A DNA stretch of 64,000 bases from Streptomyces sp. NBC_01591 (GCF_035918155.1 NZ_CP109327.1:7378001-7442000), one strand, 5' to 3'. Shown: positions 26,492 through 35,468, counted from the stretch's first letter. The notes: generated by a model not told the origin, from the letters alone. Numbers and translations are program-made.

Positions 26492-26709
26492 CGGGGTTCC
26501 GAGTCCTTCTTCGTCTTGGTCTCCGCCCGTCCAAAGCCGGTACGCGGTCGGCGAGTTGGTTACGGGCGGTGGACCCTGGTCCGGTGCGGCAGTCTGTGAA
26601 ACGATCCCTCCTCGAAAAGGGATCGGCGCATGGTCGGTCGGTCCGCAGCCGCCGACCGGGAGCCGGCCGCGGACGCGATCCCAGTCACGTCTGCAGACAG
26701 CGCTGTCTC
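26492..26709. other. Intergenic region without a clear gene
   Basis: It holds only a short hairpin (CGATCCC at about 26602 pairing with GGGATCG at about 26619) and GC-rich text. I see no convincing promoter or coding pattern. Confidence 0.5.
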
Positions 26710-26895
26710 ATGGACCGGGCTGAGGAGCACCTAGTGTCGTGGACCGTGCCGGAGCAGATCAAGCTCACGATGCTGCATCAGATGGAGATCAGGCAGGAAC
26801 CCGGCCTCACGCGCGGCGACGCGCGGGAGACCATGTGCGTGGTGCGGCGCCCCGACCACGGTGAGCTGCGGGCCGTCCTGGAGTGCGGGCGGTGA
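26710..26895 (+). CDS. Small hypothetical protein
   Basis: A possible 61-residue product, MDRAEEHLVSWTVPEQIKLT and onward to ETMCVVRRPDHGELRAVLECGR. I see no known domain. Codon third positions are G/C-rich but the start is uncertain; ATG 26770 would give 41 residues. The 3' end overlaps the next small gene in another frame, hinting at coupling. Confidence 0.35.
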   Translation: MDRAEEHLVSWTVPEQIKLTMLHQMEIRQEPGLTRGDARETMCVVRRPDHGELRAVLECGR

Positions 26896-27256
26896 CGGCC
26901 GGGAGGGCGTCTTCGTCATCCAGGATCTGGAGACGACCAAGCGCCTCCGGCGTGGCCCGGTGGCACGTTCCCTGGTCGCGGCCGCCGTCCTGCTGGGCGT
27001 GGTCGCGACCCTGTGGATCATCGGCTTCTCCGACGGCAACATCCTCTTCCAGGTCCTGGCGATACCCGCCTCCCTGCTGTTCCTGCCGATAGGGCTCTAT
27101 CTGGCGTTCAGCCCCAGCGCGAACATCGGCGTCCGGCCGCCCGAGTCGGTCCACTTCGGAACGGACACCGTGCGGGAGGGGTTCAGCTACGTCACGCGGA
27201 ACACCCGCCGGGGCGAGGGGCTCGCCTGCAGCGGGTACGCCAAGCCCGTCAAGTGA
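26861..27256 (+). CDS. Small membrane protein of unknown function
   Basis: About 131 residues if started at the GTG at 26861. Two adjacent hydrophobic helices, SLVAAAVLLGVVATLWIIGF and ILFQVLAIPASLLFLPIGLYL, span roughly residues 35-85. A soluble tail with NTRRGEGLACSGYAKPVK follows. I see no ribosome site and no in-frame alternative start between 26861 and the helices, so the N-terminus is weakly supported. It ends just before the strong terminator at 27311. Confidence 0.5.
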   Translation: MSCGPSWSAGGDGREGVFVIQDLETTKRLRRGPVARSLVAAAVLLGVVATLWIIGFSDGNILFQVLAIPASLLFLPIGLYLAFSPSANIGVRPPESVHFGTDTVREGFSYVTRNTRRGEGLACSGYAKPVK

Positions 27257-27310
27257 GGCAGCGCGCTGTGTGAACGGGGCCTCGCAGGGCGGCTGCCCGC
27301 GCTCTCCCGC

Positions 27311-27363
27311 CTCATGCAGAAGGACCCGGGTGCTGGGGGAGCACCCGGGTCCTTCTGCATGAG
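27311..27363. terminator. Very strong bidirectional terminator
   Basis: A perfect 24-bp stem (27311-27334 with 27340-27363) closed by a GGGGG loop. The stem contains GAAGGACCCGGGTGC and its complement. It lies between the convergent small membrane gene and pssA. Confidence 0.92.
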
Positions 27364-27375
27364 GCTTGCGAGCCG

Positions 27376-28233
27376 CTACGGCAGCTGCGCCGTCCGTGCC
27401 TCGCGCCGGTTGTCGCGGAAGGTGTTCACCCGCCGCGCCGTCGCGAAGAGCGGGATGACCGCCCCCAGGACCACCTGCAGCGCACAGCCGGTCTGGAGGA
27501 GCAGCTGGCCGCCGGGGGCGTCGAACGCCCACGCGGCGAGGAGCCCCATCGCGGCCACGATCCAGCTGAGCATCGCCACCGCGAGGACGCCCCGCGGCTT
27601 CGGGTACTCGACCCGGCTGACCATCAGCCACGCCACGCCGACGATCGCGAGCAGCGTCGGCACGAAGGGCAGCTCCAGGAGCACGATCGAGACGACCGTG
27701 AGCGCTCCGAAGGGGCTCGGCATGCCCTGGAACATGCCGTCCTTCATGGTCACGCAGGAGAATCTGGCAAGTCTGAGCACCACCGCCAGCAGCACCACGA
27801 TCGCCGCCAGAGCCGACACCCGCTGGTGTGCGTCGTCCGCGACCATGCCGTACACGAGGACGAAGTACGCCGGGGCGAGCCCGAAGCTGATCAGGTCCGA
27901 GAGGTTGTCCAGCTCGGCACCCATCGGCGAGGAGCGCAGCTTGCGTGCCACGAGCCCGTCGAAGAGGTCGAAGACCGCCGCCAGGAGCATGAGGATCACG
28001 GCGGTGGCCGCGGAGTGCCGGGCCATGCCGCTCTCGTCGCTGCCCGTGAGGTGCGGGATCAGGATTCCGGTGGTGGTGAAGTACACCGCCATGAAACCGC
28101 ACGTGGCGTTACCCAGAGTGAGGGTGTCCGCTATCGACAGCCGCAGAGAGAGCGGCATGTCCTCGCCGGCGTCCTCCTCGGACTCCGCCTCGGGCACCCA
28201 GCCCGCCTGTGTATCGGGATCAATCACGGTCAA
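27376..28233 (-). CDS. pssA: CDP-diacylglycerol--serine O-phosphatidyltransferase
   Basis: A 285-residue integral membrane CDP-alcohol phosphatidyltransferase. The catalytic motif, from residue 86 on, is DLFDGLVARKLRSSPMGAE then LDNLSD (DGxxAR...GxxxDxxxD). Helices fill the remainder. It makes phosphatidylserine from CDP-diacylglycerol and serine. Its start overlaps the last 14 nt of psd, the next enzyme of phosphatidylethanolamine synthesis, so the two form one translationally coupled unit. The N-terminal 30 residues are acidic and probably cytoplasmic. Confidence 0.93.
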   Translation of the reverse strand: MTVIDPDTQAGWVPEAESEEDAGEDMPLSLRLSIADTLTLGNATCGFMAVYFTTTGILIPHLTGSDESGMARHSAATAVILMLLAAVFDLFDGLVARKLRSSPMGAELDNLSDLISFGLAPAYFVLVYGMVADDAHQRVSALAAIVVLLAVVLRLARFSCVTMKDGMFQGMPSPFGALTVVSIVLLELPFVPTLLAIVGVAWLMVSRVEYPKPRGVLAVAMLSWIVAAMGLLAAWAFDAPGGQLLLQTGCALQVVLGAVIPLFATARRVNTFRDNRREARTAQLP

Positions 28234-28867
28234 TTCGAGTCACCCCCGCGGTGGTGGCCTGGCCGACCTCGACCGCGACATCGATACCTTCCGGAAGGTA
28301 GATGTCGACCCGCGAGCCGAAGCGGATCAGACCGATGCGCTCGCCCTGCTCCACCTTCGTGCCCTGCGGGATGTACGGGACGATGCGCCTGGCGACCGCA
28401 CCCGCGATCTGCACCATCTCGATGTCGCCGAGCTCGGTGTCGAAGTGCCAGACAACGCGCTCGTTGTTCTCGCTCTCCTTGTTGAACGCCGGAACGAACC
28501 CGCCGGGGACGTGCTCGACCGAGGTCACCGTGCCGGCCAGGGGCGCACGGTTGACGTGGACATTCAGCGGGCTCATGAAGATCGCGACGCGGGTGCGTCC
28601 GTCCTTCCACGGCATGATGCTCTGCACCACGCCGTCGGCCGGCGAAATGACCCGGCCCTGGGCGATCTCGCGCTCGGGGTCGCGGAAGAACCACAGCATG
28701 CCCGCCGCGAGCGCGGTGGTGGGCACGGCGACCGCAGCCCAGCGTCCGGACTTGCGGGCCCGGGCGAGGCTGAGTGCCGCGGTGGCGACGGTCGGGAGGA
28801 GCCACGGCGAAGCTCCGCGCGCAAGGCGGACCCCGCCGCGTGGTGCAGAGGTTTGGCTGTCGGGCAT
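28220..28867 (-). CDS. psd: Phosphatidylserine decarboxylase proenzyme
   Basis: A 215-residue short-form Psd. The self-cleavage site is G184-S185 in RFGSRVDIYLP; Ser185 becomes the pyruvoyl cofactor of the alpha chain. Other landmarks are ISPADGVVQ (residue 75 on), FMSPLNVHVNRAP (97-109) and a hydrophobic N-terminal anchor at 42-60. It decarboxylates phosphatidylserine to phosphatidylethanolamine. The start at 28867 (MPDSQTSAP) is used. It is upstream of and coupled to pssA. Confidence 0.95.
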   Translation of the reverse strand: MPDSQTSAPRGGVRLARGASPWLLPTVATAALSLARARKSGRWAAVAVPTTALAAGMLWFFRDPEREIAQGRVISPADGVVQSIMPWKDGRTRVAIFMSPLNVHVNRAPLAGTVTSVEHVPGGFVPAFNKESENNERVVWHFDTELGDIEMVQIAGAVARRIVPYIPQGTKVEQGERIGLIRFGSRVDIYLPEGIDVAVEVGQATTAGVTRIDRD

Positions 28868-29048
28868 GGATGACCTTCGTAGCGGATGATGCCGCGCTGG
28901 CAACGGGGGACGGCGGCTTTTCCGGCGATGTTATCGGTTGCGAGCAACAACTGGGCAAGCCAGCAGCCGAGTCGGACGGTTGGAAGGCACCGGCCGAGGG
29001 TGACAGGGTGTGATTTTCTTCGCGGCTAAATCGCCTCGAAAGGGACAA

Positions 29049-30254
29049 TCACCCCTGGAACCGGTACTCCTCGAGGAGTCGGCGCCCGATGATCATTTTC
29101 TGGATCTCGGCGGTACCTTCACCGATAAGCAGCATCGGGGCCTCCCGGTAGAGGCGCTCGATCTCGTACTCCTTGGAGAAGCCGTAACCGCCGTGGATAC
29201 GGAAGGCGTCCTCGACGACTTCCTTGCAGTACTCGGAGGCGAGGTACTTCGCCATCCCTGCCTCCAGGTCGTTTCGTTCCCCGGAGTCCTTTTTGCGGGC
29301 CGCATTTACCATCATCGCATGGGCGGCCTCGACCTTGGTGGCCATTTCGGCCAGCTTGAACTGGATCGCCTGGTGCTGGGCGATCGGCTTTCCGAAGGTC
29401 TGACGCTGCTGGGCGTAGGAAACACCCAACTCGAATGCACGCTGTGCGACGCCACAGCCACGTGCCGCCACATTCACCCGGCCGACCTCGACTCCGTCCA
29501 TCATTTGGTAAAACCCTCGGCCGGTGGTGCCGCCCAGTACCCGATTGGCCGGAATTCGTAGCCCGTCCATGATGAGTTCGGTCGTGTCGACGCCCTTGTA
29601 ACCCATTTTGTCGATTTTGCCGGGGATGGTGAGTCCGGGCCGGACCTCGCCGAAGCCGGGCTCCTTCTCCACCAGGAATGTGGTCATCGACTTGTGTGGG
29701 GCGGTCCCCTCGGGGTGGCCTTCGTCACTCCGGCACAGGACGGCGACGAGCGAGGACGTGCCACCGTTCGTCAGCCACATCTTCTGGCCGTTCAGGACGT
29801 ACTCCTCGCCGTCCCTGATGCCCTTGGAGGTGATCGCCGAGACGTCCGAGCCCAGCGCCGGCTCGGACATCGAGAACGCGCCCCGGACCTCGCCCAGCGC
29901 CATGCGCGGCAGGAACGTGTCCCTCTGCTCCTGGGTGCCGTGCTGCTTGAGCATGTACGCCACGATGAAGTGCGTGTTGATGATTCCCGACACGCTCATC
30001 CAGCCGCGGGCGATTTCCTCCACGCACAGCGCGTATGTGAGAAGCGACTCACCCAGCCCCCCGTACTCCTCGGGGATCATCAGCCCGAACAGGCCGAGTT
30101 CCTTGAGCCCCTCCACGATCTCGGTGGGGTACTCGTCACGGTGTTCCAGCTGGGTCGCGACCGGAATGATCTCCTTGTCGACGAAATCCCGGACCGTGGA
30201 GAGGATTTCCTGCTGGACGTCATTGAGACCGGCGGTCTGGGCGAGTCGCGTCAT
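29049..30254 (-). CDS. mcd: Acyl-CoA dehydrogenase, probable (2S)-methylsuccinyl-CoA dehydrogenase
   Basis: A 401-residue flavin acyl-CoA dehydrogenase. It shows the YALCVEEIARGWMSVSG N-terminal region, SMSEPALGSDVSAI (the FAD/substrate loop) and QMMDGVEVGRVNVAARG. The catalytic-type Glu is E379 in GEGTAEIQ. As the last gene of ccr-ecm-mcl-mch-mcd it fits the step methylsuccinyl-CoA to mesaconyl-CoA, with ETF as acceptor. Proteobacterial Mcd is longer, about 550 aa; this compact form resembles ordinary acyl-CoA dehydrogenases, so the substrate rests on context. It starts 2 nt after mch. The 3' third is visibly less GC-biased than its neighbours. Confidence 0.88.
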   Translation of the reverse strand: MTRLAQTAGLNDVQQEILSTVRDFVDKEIIPVATQLEHRDEYPTEIVEGLKELGLFGLMIPEEYGGLGESLLTYALCVEEIARGWMSVSGIINTHFIVAYMLKQHGTQEQRDTFLPRMALGEVRGAFSMSEPALGSDVSAITSKGIRDGEEYVLNGQKMWLTNGGTSSLVAVLCRSDEGHPEGTAPHKSMTTFLVEKEPGFGEVRPGLTIPGKIDKMGYKGVDTTELIMDGLRIPANRVLGGTTGRGFYQMMDGVEVGRVNVAARGCGVAQRAFELGVSYAQQRQTFGKPIAQHQAIQFKLAEMATKVEAAHAMMVNAARKKDSGERNDLEAGMAKYLASEYCKEVVEDAFRIHGGYGFSKEYEIERLYREAPMLLIGEGTAEIQKMIIGRRLLEEYRFQG

Positions 30255-30256
30255 GG

Positions 30257-30784
30257 CTACTTCTCCACGTTCTTCTGCGAAGGCTGGTTCAGCTCGGGGC
30301 GGCCGGGCTGCTCGCCGCCGCGCTCCTTGATGTAGGTCTCGGTGGGGACCATCACCTTGCGACGGAACACGCAGACCAGCGTGCCGTCCTGCTTGTACCC
30401 CTTGGTCTCCACGTGAACGATTCCGCGGTCGCTCTTGGACCTTGACGGAGTCTTGTCGAGAACGGTCGTCTCGCCGTAGATCGTGTCGCCGTGGAAGGTC
30501 GGTGCGACATGCTTCAGCGACTCGACCTCCAGATTGGCGATCGCCTTTCCGGAGACGTCCGGAACGGACATGCCGAGCAGTAGCGAGTAGATGTAGTTGC
30601 CGACGACAACGTTCTTTCCGAAATCGGTGGTCCGCTCCGCGTAGTTGCTGTCCATGTGCAACGGGTGATGATTCATGGTCAGCAGACAGAAGAGGTGGTC
30701 GTCGTATTCGGTGACCGTCTTCCCGGGCCAGTGCTTGTAGACGGCACCGACCTCGAACTCCTCGTATGTGCGTCCGAACTGCAT
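30257..30784 (-). CDS. mch: MaoC-type hydratase, probable mesaconyl-CoA hydratase
   Basis: A 175-residue single hot-dog domain of the MaoC family. FEVGAVYKHWPGKTVTEYDD and NHHPLHMDSNYAERTTDFGK include the hydratase Asp/His-type D/H motif (HPLHMD). GNYIYSLLLGMSVPD follows. In the EMC pathway the hydratase converts mesaconyl-CoA to beta-methylmalyl-CoA. The well-studied proteobacterial enzyme is about twice as long, so this may act as a dimer of single domains (inference). It starts 2 nt after mcl and ends 2 nt before mcd. Confidence 0.85.
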   Translation of the reverse strand: MQFGRTYEEFEVGAVYKHWPGKTVTEYDDHLFCLLTMNHHPLHMDSNYAERTTDFGKNVVVGNYIYSLLLGMSVPDVSGKAIANLEVESLKHVAPTFHGDTIYGETTVLDKTPSRSKSDRGIVHVETKGYKQDGTLVCVFRRKVMVPTETYIKERGGEQPGRPELNQPSQKNVEK

Positions 30785-30786
30785 GA

Positions 30787-31749
30787 TCAGGCCTCCGGCG
30801 CTTCGAACTTGGAGGTGCGCTGCATCCCGGCCGCGCGGCCCTTGCCCGCGATGACGAGGGCCATCTTGCGGCTCGCCTCGTCGATCATCTCGTCGCCGAG
30901 CATCGCCGATCCCTTCTTGCCGCCCTCCTCGGAGGTGCACCACTCGTACGCGTCGAGGATCAGCTCGGCGTGGTCGTAGTCCTCCTGCGAGGGCGAGAAC
31001 ACCTCGTTGGCCGCATCGACCTGACCCGGGTGCAGCACCCACTTGCCGTCGAAGCCCAGCGCCGCCGCACGACCCGCGACCTCGCGGTACGCGTCCACGT
31101 CACGGATCTGCAGGAAGGGACCATCGATCGCCTGGAGGTCGTGCGTACGGGCCGCCATCAGAATGCGCATCAGGATGTAGTGGTACGCGTCCGCGCCGTA
31201 CCCGGGCGGCTGCTGACCGACGACCAGGGTCTTCATGTTGATCGACGCCATGAAGTCGGCCGGGCCGAAGATCAGTGTCTCCAGACGAGGCGAGGCGGCG
31301 GCGATGTCGTCGATGTTCACCAGGCCCTTGGCGTTCTCGATCTGCGCCTCGATGCCGATCTTCCCGACCTCGAAGCCCATCGTCTTCTCGATCTGGGTCA
31401 GCAGCAGGTCGAGGGCGACGACCTGCTGGGCGTCCTGGACCTTGGGCAGCATGATGCAGTCGAGGTTCTGGCCGGCGCCCTCGACGACCGTGATGACGTC
31501 ACGGTAGGTCCAGTGCGTGGTCCAGTCGTTGACCCGCACGACCCGGGTCTTGCCCGTCCAGTCACCGTTGTTCAGCGCGTCGACGATGGTGTGCCGGGCG
31601 CCCTCCTTGGCGAGCGGCGCGCAGGCGTCCTCCAGGTCGAGGAAGACCTGGTCGGCGGGGAGGCCCTGGGCCTTCTCCAGGAACCGGGGGTTCGAGCCGG
31701 GCACTGCCAGACACGAACGGCGCGGACGCAGGCGGTTGACGGCAGTCAT
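30787..31749 (-). CDS. mcl1: HpcH/HpaI (CitE-like) lyase, probable beta-methylmalyl-CoA/malyl-CoA lyase
   Basis: A 320-residue TIM-barrel lyase. Features are RSCLAVPGSNPRFLEKA, DQVFLDLEDACAP (the acidic metal site), LPKVQDAQQV, IGIEAQIENAKGLVNID and LIFGPADFMASI. It would cleave beta-methylmalyl-CoA to glyoxylate and propionyl-CoA, the branch that links the EMC pathway to glyoxylate. Its ATG overlaps the ecm stop as ATGA, and mch follows after 2 nt, so translation is coupled. Confidence 0.9.
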   Translation of the reverse strand: MTAVNRLRPRRSCLAVPGSNPRFLEKAQGLPADQVFLDLEDACAPLAKEGARHTIVDALNNGDWTGKTRVVRVNDWTTHWTYRDVITVVEGAGQNLDCIMLPKVQDAQQVVALDLLLTQIEKTMGFEVGKIGIEAQIENAKGLVNIDDIAAASPRLETLIFGPADFMASINMKTLVVGQQPPGYGADAYHYILMRILMAARTHDLQAIDGPFLQIRDVDAYREVAGRAAALGFDGKWVLHPGQVDAANEVFSPSQEDYDHAELILDAYEWCTSEEGGKKGSAMLGDEMIDEASRKMALVIAGKGRAAGMQRTSKFEAPEA

Positions 31750-33758
31750 GCGGGGACCTCCAGAGGGTCGAGCTTGTTCGCTTTCCGGATCTCGTCGACG
31801 ATACGGCCGATGATCTCCGTGATACCGAAATCCTTCGGGGTGAATACGGCGGCGACACCGGCCCCGATCAGGGCCGACGCGTCGGCGGGCGGAATGATTC
31901 CGCCCGCGATGACCGGGATGTCGGCGGCGCCCGCCTCGCGCAGCCGGGTGAGCACGTCCGGTACGAGCTCGGCGTGCGAGCCGGACAGGATCGACAGACC
32001 GACGCAGTGCACGTCCTCGGCGAGAGCGGCCGAGACGATCTGCTCGGGGGTCAGCCTGATCCCCTGGTAGACGACCTCGAAACCGGCGTCACGGGCCCGT
32101 ACGGCGATCTGCTCGGCGCCGTTGGAGTGCCCGTCCAGGCCCGGCTTGCCGACCAGCAGCCGCAGCCGTCCGGCGCCCAGGTCGGCCGCGGTGCGGGCGA
32201 CCTTCTCGCGGACCAGGGCCAGCGGGGTGCCCGCCTCGGCGGTCACCGCGACCGGCGCGGACGAGACGCCCGTCGGGGCCCGGAACTCGCCGAAGACATC
32301 GCGTAGCGCCCAGGACCACTCGCCGGTGGTGACACCCGCGCGGGCGCACTCCACGGTCGCTTCCATCATGTTCTCGGTGCCCGCGGCGGCCTTCTTCAGC
32401 GCGGCCAGCGCCTCGGTCGCGCGGGCCTCGTCGCGGTTGTCGCGCCAGTCGTGGAGGGCGGCGACGACCCTGGCCTCATTGGCGGGGTCGACCGTCATGA
32501 TCGCCCCGTCGAGGTCCGCGGTGAGCGGGTTCGGTTCTGTCGTCTCGTAGATGTTGACGCCGACGATCCGCTCCTCGCCGCCCTCGATCCGGGCCCGGCG
32601 GGCGGCGTGCGAGGAGACCAGCTCGGACTTCAGGTAGCCGGATTCGACGGCCGCCATGGCGCCGCCCATCCGCTCGATCCGGTCGATCTCGGCGAGCGAC
32701 TCGGTGACCAGCTCGTCCACCTTGGCCTCGATCACATGCGACCCGGCGAAGATGTCCTCGTACTCCAGCAGATCGCTCTCGTGCGCGAGCACCTGCTGGA
32801 TACGGAGCGACCACTGCTGGTCCCAGGGCCGGGGGAGCCCCAGCGCCTCGTTCCAGGCCGGCAGCTGGACGGCGCGGGCGCGGGCGTCCTTGGAGAGCGT
32901 GACGGCCAGCATCTCCAGGACGATGCGCTGGACATTGTTCTCCGGCTGCGCCTCGGTCAGGCCGAGCGAGTTGACCTGGACGCCGTAGCGGAAGCGGCGC
33001 TGCTTGGCGTCGGTGATGCCGTACCGCTCGCGGGTGACCTGGTCCCAGATCCGGCCGAAGGCGCGCATCTTGCACATCTCCTCGATGAAGCGGACGCCCG
33101 CGTTCACGAAGAAGGAGATACGGGCGACGACATCGCCGAATTTCTCCTCGGGCACCTGCCCTGATTCACGGACCGCGTCGAGCACGGCGATCGCCGTCGA
33201 CATGGCGTACGCGATCTCCTGGACCGGAGTGGCCCCCGCCTCCTGCAGGTGGTAGCTGCAGATGTTGATCGGGTTCCACTTCGGGATGCGGTTGACCGTG
33301 TACGTGATCATGTCGGTGGTCAGCCGCAGCGAGGGACCGGGCGGGAAGACGTGCGTCCCGCGCGAGAGGTACTCCTTGACGATGTCGTTCTGCGTGGTGC
33401 CCTGGAGCTTGGTGGGATCGGCGCCCTGTTCCTCCGCGACCACCTGGTAGAGCGCCAGCAGCCACATCGCGGTGGCGTTGATCGTCATCGAGGTGTTCAT
33501 CTGTTCCAGGGGGATGTCCTGGAACAGCCGGCGCATGTCACCGAGGTGCGACACCGGCACGCCGACCCGGCCGACCTCGCCGCGGGCGAGGATGTGGTCG
33601 GGGTCGTATCCGGTCTGCGTCGGCAGGTCGAAGGCGACCGACAGGCCGGTCTGGCCCTTGGCGAGGTTGCGCCGGTAGAGCTCGTTGGACGCCTCGGCGG
33701 TCGAGTGACCGGCGTACGTCCGCATGAGCCACGGGCGGTCCTTCTGACGGCCACTCAT
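31746..33758 (-). CDS. ecm: Ethylmalonyl-CoA mutase, B12-dependent
   Basis: A 670-residue single-chain acyl-CoA mutase, often annotated meaA. The N-terminal barrel (about 1-480) begins [20 protein letters not shown] and contains [12 protein letters not shown] and [16 protein letters not shown]. The C-terminal cobalamin domain has DGHSNG (D542-x-H544-x-x-G547), where His is the lower Co ligand. Methylmalonyl-CoA mutases are usually about 730 aa or two subunits. The position directly after ccr and the shorter length point to the ethylmalonyl-specific enzyme, making methylsuccinyl-CoA. It starts 1 nt after ccr. Confidence 0.92.
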   Translation of the reverse strand: MSGRQKDRPWLMRTYAGHSTAEASNELYRRNLAKGQTGLSVAFDLPTQTGYDPDHILARGEVGRVGVPVSHLGDMRRLFQDIPLEQMNTSMTINATAMWLLALYQVVAEEQGADPTKLQGTTQNDIVKEYLSRGTHVFPPGPSLRLTTDMITYTVNRIPKWNPINICSYHLQEAGATPVQEIAYAMSTAIAVLDAVRESGQVPEEKFGDVVARISFFVNAGVRFIEEMCKMRAFGRIWDQVTRERYGITDAKQRRFRYGVQVNSLGLTEAQPENNVQRIVLEMLAVTLSKDARARAVQLPAWNEALGLPRPWDQQWSLRIQQVLAHESDLLEYEDIFAGSHVIEAKVDELVTESLAEIDRIERMGGAMAAVESGYLKSELVSSHAARRARIEGGEERIVGVNIYETTEPNPLTADLDGAIMTVDPANEARVVAALHDWRDNRDEARATEALAALKKAAAGTENMMEATVECARAGVTTGEWSWALRDVFGEFRAPTGVSSAPVAVTAEAGTPLALVREKVARTAADLGAGRLRLLVGKPGLDGHSNGAEQIAVRARDAGFEVVYQGIRLTPEQIVSAALAEDVHCVGLSILSGSHAELVPDVLTRLREAGAADIPVIAGGIIPPADASALIGAGVAAVFTPKDFGITEIIGRIVDEIRKANKLDPLEVPA

Positions 33759-33759
33759 G

Positions 33760-35097
33760 TCAGATGTTCCTGAAACGGTTGATCGCGTCGATGTGCTGCT
33801 CGCGCAGCTCCTCGTTGCGCACGCCCAGCCCCTCGCGCGGCGCCAGCGCCAGCACGCCGACCTTGCCCTGGTGGAGGTTGCGGTGGACGTCGTACGCGGC
33901 CTGCCCGGTCTCCTCCAGGGAGTAGACCTTCGACAGCGTGGGGTGGATCTTGCCCTTGGCGACCAGCCGGTTGGCCTCCCACGCCTCGCGGTAGTTGGCG
34001 AAGTGCGAGCCCACGATCCTCTTCAGCGACATCCACAGGTAGCGGTTGTCGTACTCGTGGTTGTAGCCGGACGTGGAGGCGCAGGTGACGATCGTGCCGC
34101 CCTTGCGGGTCACGTACACCGAGGCGCCGAAGGTCTCGCGGCCCGGGTGCTCGAAGACGATGTCCACGTCCTCGCCGCCGGTGAGTTCACGGATGCGCTT
34201 GCCGAACCGCTTCCACTCGCGCGGGTCCTGGTTGTGCTCGTCCTTCCAGAACTTGTAGCCCTCGGCGTTGCGGTCGATGATCGCCTCGGCGCCCATCTTC
34301 CGGCAGATGTCCGCCTTCTGCTCGCTGGAGACGACACAGATCGGGTTGGCGCCGCCGGCCAGGGCGAACTGCGTGGCGTACGAGCCCAGTCCGCCGCTGG
34401 CGCCCCAGATCAGCACGTTGTCGCCCTGCTTCATGCCCGCGCCGTTGCGCGAGACGAGCTGGCGGTACGCGGTGGAGTTGACCAGGCCCGGAGCCGCGGC
34501 CTCCTCCCAGCTGAGGTGCTGCGGCTTCGGCATCAGCTGGTTGGACTTGACGAGTGCGATCTCCGCCAGGCCGCCGAAGTTGGTCTCGAAGCCCCAGATG
34601 CGCTGCTCGGGGTCGAGCATCGTGTCGTTGTGGCCGTCCGAGGACTCCAGTTCGACCGAGAGGCAGTGTGCGACGACCTCGTCGCCGGGGTGCCAGGCGT
34701 TGACGCCGGGACCGGTGCGCAGGACGACGCCCGCCAGGTCGGAGCCGATGACGTGGTACGGCAGGTCGTGACGCCTGGTGAGCTCGCTGAGCTTTCCGTA
34801 GCGCTCGAGGAAGCCAAAGGTGGCCATCGGCTCGAAGATCGAGGTCCAGACCGAGTTGTAGTTCACCGAGCTCGCCATGACGGCGACCAGGGCCTCGCCG
34901 GGTCCGAGTTCGGGCACCGGGACCTCGTCGAGATGAAGCGACTTGCGGGGGTCCTTGTCGCGAGTGGCGAGCCCGTGGAACATCTCGGTCTCGTCCTTGT
35001 GCACGGTCACCGCGCGGTACGACTCAGGGATGGACAGGGCCGCGAAATCCGCGGCTGTACTGTCCTGCGATTGGATCGCGTCCAGGATTTCCTTCAC
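33760..35097 (-). CDS. ccr: Crotonyl-CoA carboxylase/reductase
   Basis: A 445-residue MDR-type enzyme that reductively carboxylates crotonyl-CoA with CO2 and NADPH to ethylmalonyl-CoA, the committed step of the EMC pathway and a source of polyketide extender units. I chose GTG 35097 (MKEILDAIQS), with GGAGG 6 nt upstream. With this start all four CO2-binding residues known from Kitasatospora Ccr fall at identical numbers: N81, F170, E171 and H365. NADPH binding uses WGASGGLGSYATQFALAGGA. It is the first gene of a five-gene operon; a tandem palindrome lies about 240 nt upstream. Confidence 0.97.
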   Translation of the reverse strand: MKEILDAIQSQDSTAADFAALSIPESYRAVTVHKDETEMFHGLATRDKDPRKSLHLDEVPVPELGPGEALVAVMASSVNYNSVWTSIFEPMATFGFLERYGKLSELTRRHDLPYHVIGSDLAGVVLRTGPGVNAWHPGDEVVAHCLSVELESSDGHNDTMLDPEQRIWGFETNFGGLAEIALVKSNQLMPKPQHLSWEEAAAPGLVNSTAYRQLVSRNGAGMKQGDNVLIWGASGGLGSYATQFALAGGANPICVVSSEQKADICRKMGAEAIIDRNAEGYKFWKDEHNQDPREWKRFGKRIRELTGGEDVDIVFEHPGRETFGASVYVTRKGGTIVTCASTSGYNHEYDNRYLWMSLKRIVGSHFANYREAWEANRLVAKGKIHPTLSKVYSLEETGQAAYDVHRNLHQGKVGVLALAPREGLGVRNEELREQHIDAINRFRNI

Positions 35098-35338
35098 GGT
35101 GTGCCTCCGGCGGATGGGGGCGCTGAGGGAACGCTTGCGAGTCCCTGCGAGCAAGAGGGGGAGCGGTGTGGTGTGGAGGTGCTGCCGTCGGTTCGGCTGT
35201 CAAAGCTTCGGCTTGCTCTGTGGAGCAGAAGGGTTTGCCTGTGACGCAGGCGTCCGGGCGCGCAGGCAAATCGCTTGCGGGGACAGCCGGCGTACGCGAG
35301 ATCTCAGCACGCCGGCCGCCCGGACAACTTCAACGTAT
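35098..35338 (-). other. Long leader/upstream region of the ccr operon
   Basis: About 240 bp between the operator pair and the ccr GTG. I see no real gene; the small frames here are GC shadows. Near ccr it holds the ribosome site and runs such as CAAAGCTTCGGCTTGCTCTG that can form small hairpins. Either the transcript carries a long 5' leader, or there is a second, nearer promoter. Confidence 0.5.
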
Positions 35339-35373
35339 GGCACTCCGTGACACCTGGCAAGGCACTCGGTGCC
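35339..35373. promoter_or_regulatory. Tandem TetR-type operator pair upstream of the ccr operon
   Basis: GGCACTCCGTGAC (35339-35351) and GGCACTCGGTGCC (35361-35373) have centres exactly 22 bp apart, the same spacing and consensus as at the etfB promoter. Both loci also share the preceding TATGGCACTC context (complete in each). This is the strongest sequence link between etfBA and the EMC operon. Confidence 0.72.
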
Positions 35374-35468
35374 AACATTTTCTCTCAGTTGTCACCCGCC
35401 GGGCACGTATGAGCAATGAGAGGGGGGTTTCATGGGGGAATGCCCTGTAAGTGACCGCGAATGATCGA

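Noticed and set aside
27311..27363. The 24-bp perfect inverted repeat considered as a transposon end or regulatory operator
   Set aside because: It has a 5-nt loop and sits exactly between two convergent genes with no target duplication, so a bidirectional terminator is the simpler reading.
35392..35468. A tiny peptide MSNERGVSWGNAL next to the ccr operator
   Set aside because: It is thirteen codons with no ribosome site or conservation evidence; too little to call.
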